Below are positions 14,709-15,299 of a stretch of 15,299 nt of DNA, one piece after another. Below the pieces are notes generated by a model that was given only the letters and a program-made list of their open reading frames with translations, did no database searches and was not told where the DNA came from. A program made the position numbers and the translations under genes. Source of the stretch: Serpens sp035497635 (GTDB lineage Bacteria; Pseudomonadota; Gammaproteobacteria; Pseudomonadales; Pseudomonadaceae); the NCBI GenBank assembly GCA_035497635.1, contig DATJDB010000067.1, forward strand, positions 1-15,299. The letters run 5' to 3'. Every line of letters begins with the position of its first letter. The stretch's first letter is position 1.

Positions 14709-14963
14709 AGCTAGCCCCGCGAAGGGCTGCATAGCCGCGTCTGCCGGATGTGTCCGCACGCCGGACAGAAATGTGTCATCAGCCGCTTGCGCGGCAATTC
14801 GCCATTATTTAATCGAGCGAAGCATTACCGCTTATGGTGTTCATAGACATGCCGGCCCGCAAATACAGCTGAGTAGTTGGAACATTGCAAAGCCAATGCA
14901 TTGTTTGCGCCCCGATAATGTGAAGCCCGCCCGATAAAACATCATTCAAGTGCAGACTTTCCA

Positions 14964-14992
14964 TTTACTTGGCGGTCTTGTCTGACTATCAT
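14964..14992 (+). promoter_or_regulatory. Sigma-70 promoter for mvaT
   Basis: TTTACT (14964-14969), a 17-base spacer, then TATCAT (14987-14992), which match the hexamer consensuses at four and five of six positions. Transcription would start near 14999, giving a leader of about 36 bases to ATG 15035. Confidence 0.55.
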
Positions 14993-15034
14993 TTGCCCCA
15001 CGACTCCCGTCCCATTTCCCTACAGGAAAGAAAC

Positions 15035-15299
15035 ATGTCCCTTATTTCAGAATTCCGCGCCACCGAAGAAGCCATCAAGGAACTGCAGGAGCACCTGCAG
15101 GCGCTGCAACAGGATGGCAAGCTGCAAAAGGAAATCGAATTCGAGCAGAACCTGCGCAACCTGATGGGCCAATACAGCAAATCGCTGCCCGATATCATCG
15201 CCATTCTCGATCCGGCCTCGACCCGCACTGGCCGCGCGGCGAAGACTGCCCCGACCACCAAGCGCGCGCGCAAGGTCAAGCAATATCGCAACCCGCATA
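15035..15299 (+). CDS. mvaT: MvaT, H-NS-family xenogeneic silencer, 3' truncated by the window
   Basis: The first 88 codons of a protein of about 124 residues are present; the window ends before the stop. ATG 15035 has AGGA (15024-15027) seven bases upstream. The N-terminus MSLISEFRATEEAIKELQE and the following charged heptad-like helix (to about residue 60) form the coiled coil for dimers and higher-order filaments; the MGQYSKSL and ILDP segments agree with MvaT. A basic linker with KRARKVKQYRNPH begins the C-terminal DNA-binding domain, whose AT-groove-reading loop lies outside. MvaT coats AT-rich, often foreign DNA and silences it, affecting virulence, fimbriae, prophage and biofilm genes in P. 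aeruginosa. The divergent purU neighbour supports orthology to PA4315 rather than to the paralog MvaU. The AT-rich promoter region suggests autoregulation. Confidence 0.93.
   Translation, partial: MSLISEFRATEEAIKELQEHLQALQQDGKLQKEIEFEQNLRNLMGQYSKSLPDIIAILDPASTRTGRAAKTAPTTKRARKVKQYRNPH

Larger units (their letters stand above)
14674..15034. other. Divergent purU-mvaT regulatory region
   Basis: 361 bases without a credible gene. From the purU side it holds the palindrome at 14686-14708, a short AGCCC/GGGCT hairpin at about 14713-14728, a second palindrome TGTCCG-N5-CGGACA (14751-14767), a third copy of GCAATTC near 14794, two direct copies of CCCGATAA 19 bases apart (14911 and 14930), and the mvaT promoter. 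G+C is 85 of 180 over 14821-15000, far below the flanking genes, which suits binding by MvaT-type proteins and hence autoregulation. Confidence 0.6.

Noticed and set aside
14527..14937. 136-codon plus-strand frame from purU into the intergenic region
   Set aside because: No ribosome binding site, composition unlike a protein, and most of it is antisense to purU or in the AT-richer regulatory DNA.
14989..15291. 100-codon minus-strand frame opposite mvaT
   Set aside because: The plus strand encodes MvaT with a good ribosome binding site and promoter; the antisense product is Cys/Ser-rich and unlike a protein.

Overview
The window is high-GC chromosomal DNA from a Pseudomonas species, probably not P. 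aeruginosa itself. The evidence is a set of genus-typical genes: a BifA-type GGDQF/EAL protein, an IcmP-type imelysin operon, a MexVW-type RND pump, a divergent purU/mvaT pair, and a REP doublet of the kind common in Pseudomonas. There are no tRNA or rRNA genes, no CRISPR array and no insertion sequence.

Layout, left to right. Positions 1-1485 hold the 3' part of bifA, a membrane c-di-GMP phosphodiesterase. Positions 1583-6790 hold four same-strand genes for exported proteins: an imelysin lipoprotein with an intact GxHxxE motif (icmP-like), a di-heme DUF1111-family lipoprotein, a second imelysin lipoprotein with a degenerate motif, and a Tat-exported DUF1513 protein. A Fur-box-like sequence lies upstream of the first gene, and a REP doublet separates the third from the fourth. 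The set looks like a periplasmic iron-handling or redox operon with no permease of its own. Positions 6797-7000 (minus) encode a 67-residue two-helix membrane protein that converges on the DUF1513 gene.

Positions 7314-8942 hold a chemoreceptor gene preceded by a sigma-28-like promoter. A terminator-like hairpin separates it from mexVW (9038-13214), which encodes a periplasmic adaptor and an RND transporter with no outer-membrane channel gene. A bidirectional terminator follows at about 13273-13304. It also serves a minus-strand group: purU (14673 to 13822), a translationally coupled 69-codon gene and a 77-codon secreted small protein. A 361-bp, comparatively AT-rich divergent region (14674-15034) carries palindromes near purU and a good sigma-70 promoter for mvaT, whose first 88 codons end the window.

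From memory of strain PAO1, bifA, the icmP operon and mexVW lie close together (PA4367, PA4370-4373, PA4374-4375), while purU1/mvaT are PA4314/PA4315. The junction of mexW with purU/mvaT, and the chemoreceptor plus small membrane protein between the imelysin operon and mexV, are therefore the parts where gene order appears to differ. No wholly new multi-gene defence or mobile system is visible. The most interesting material is the paired-imelysin/di-heme operon, its palindromic sites, and three unrecognised small genes.
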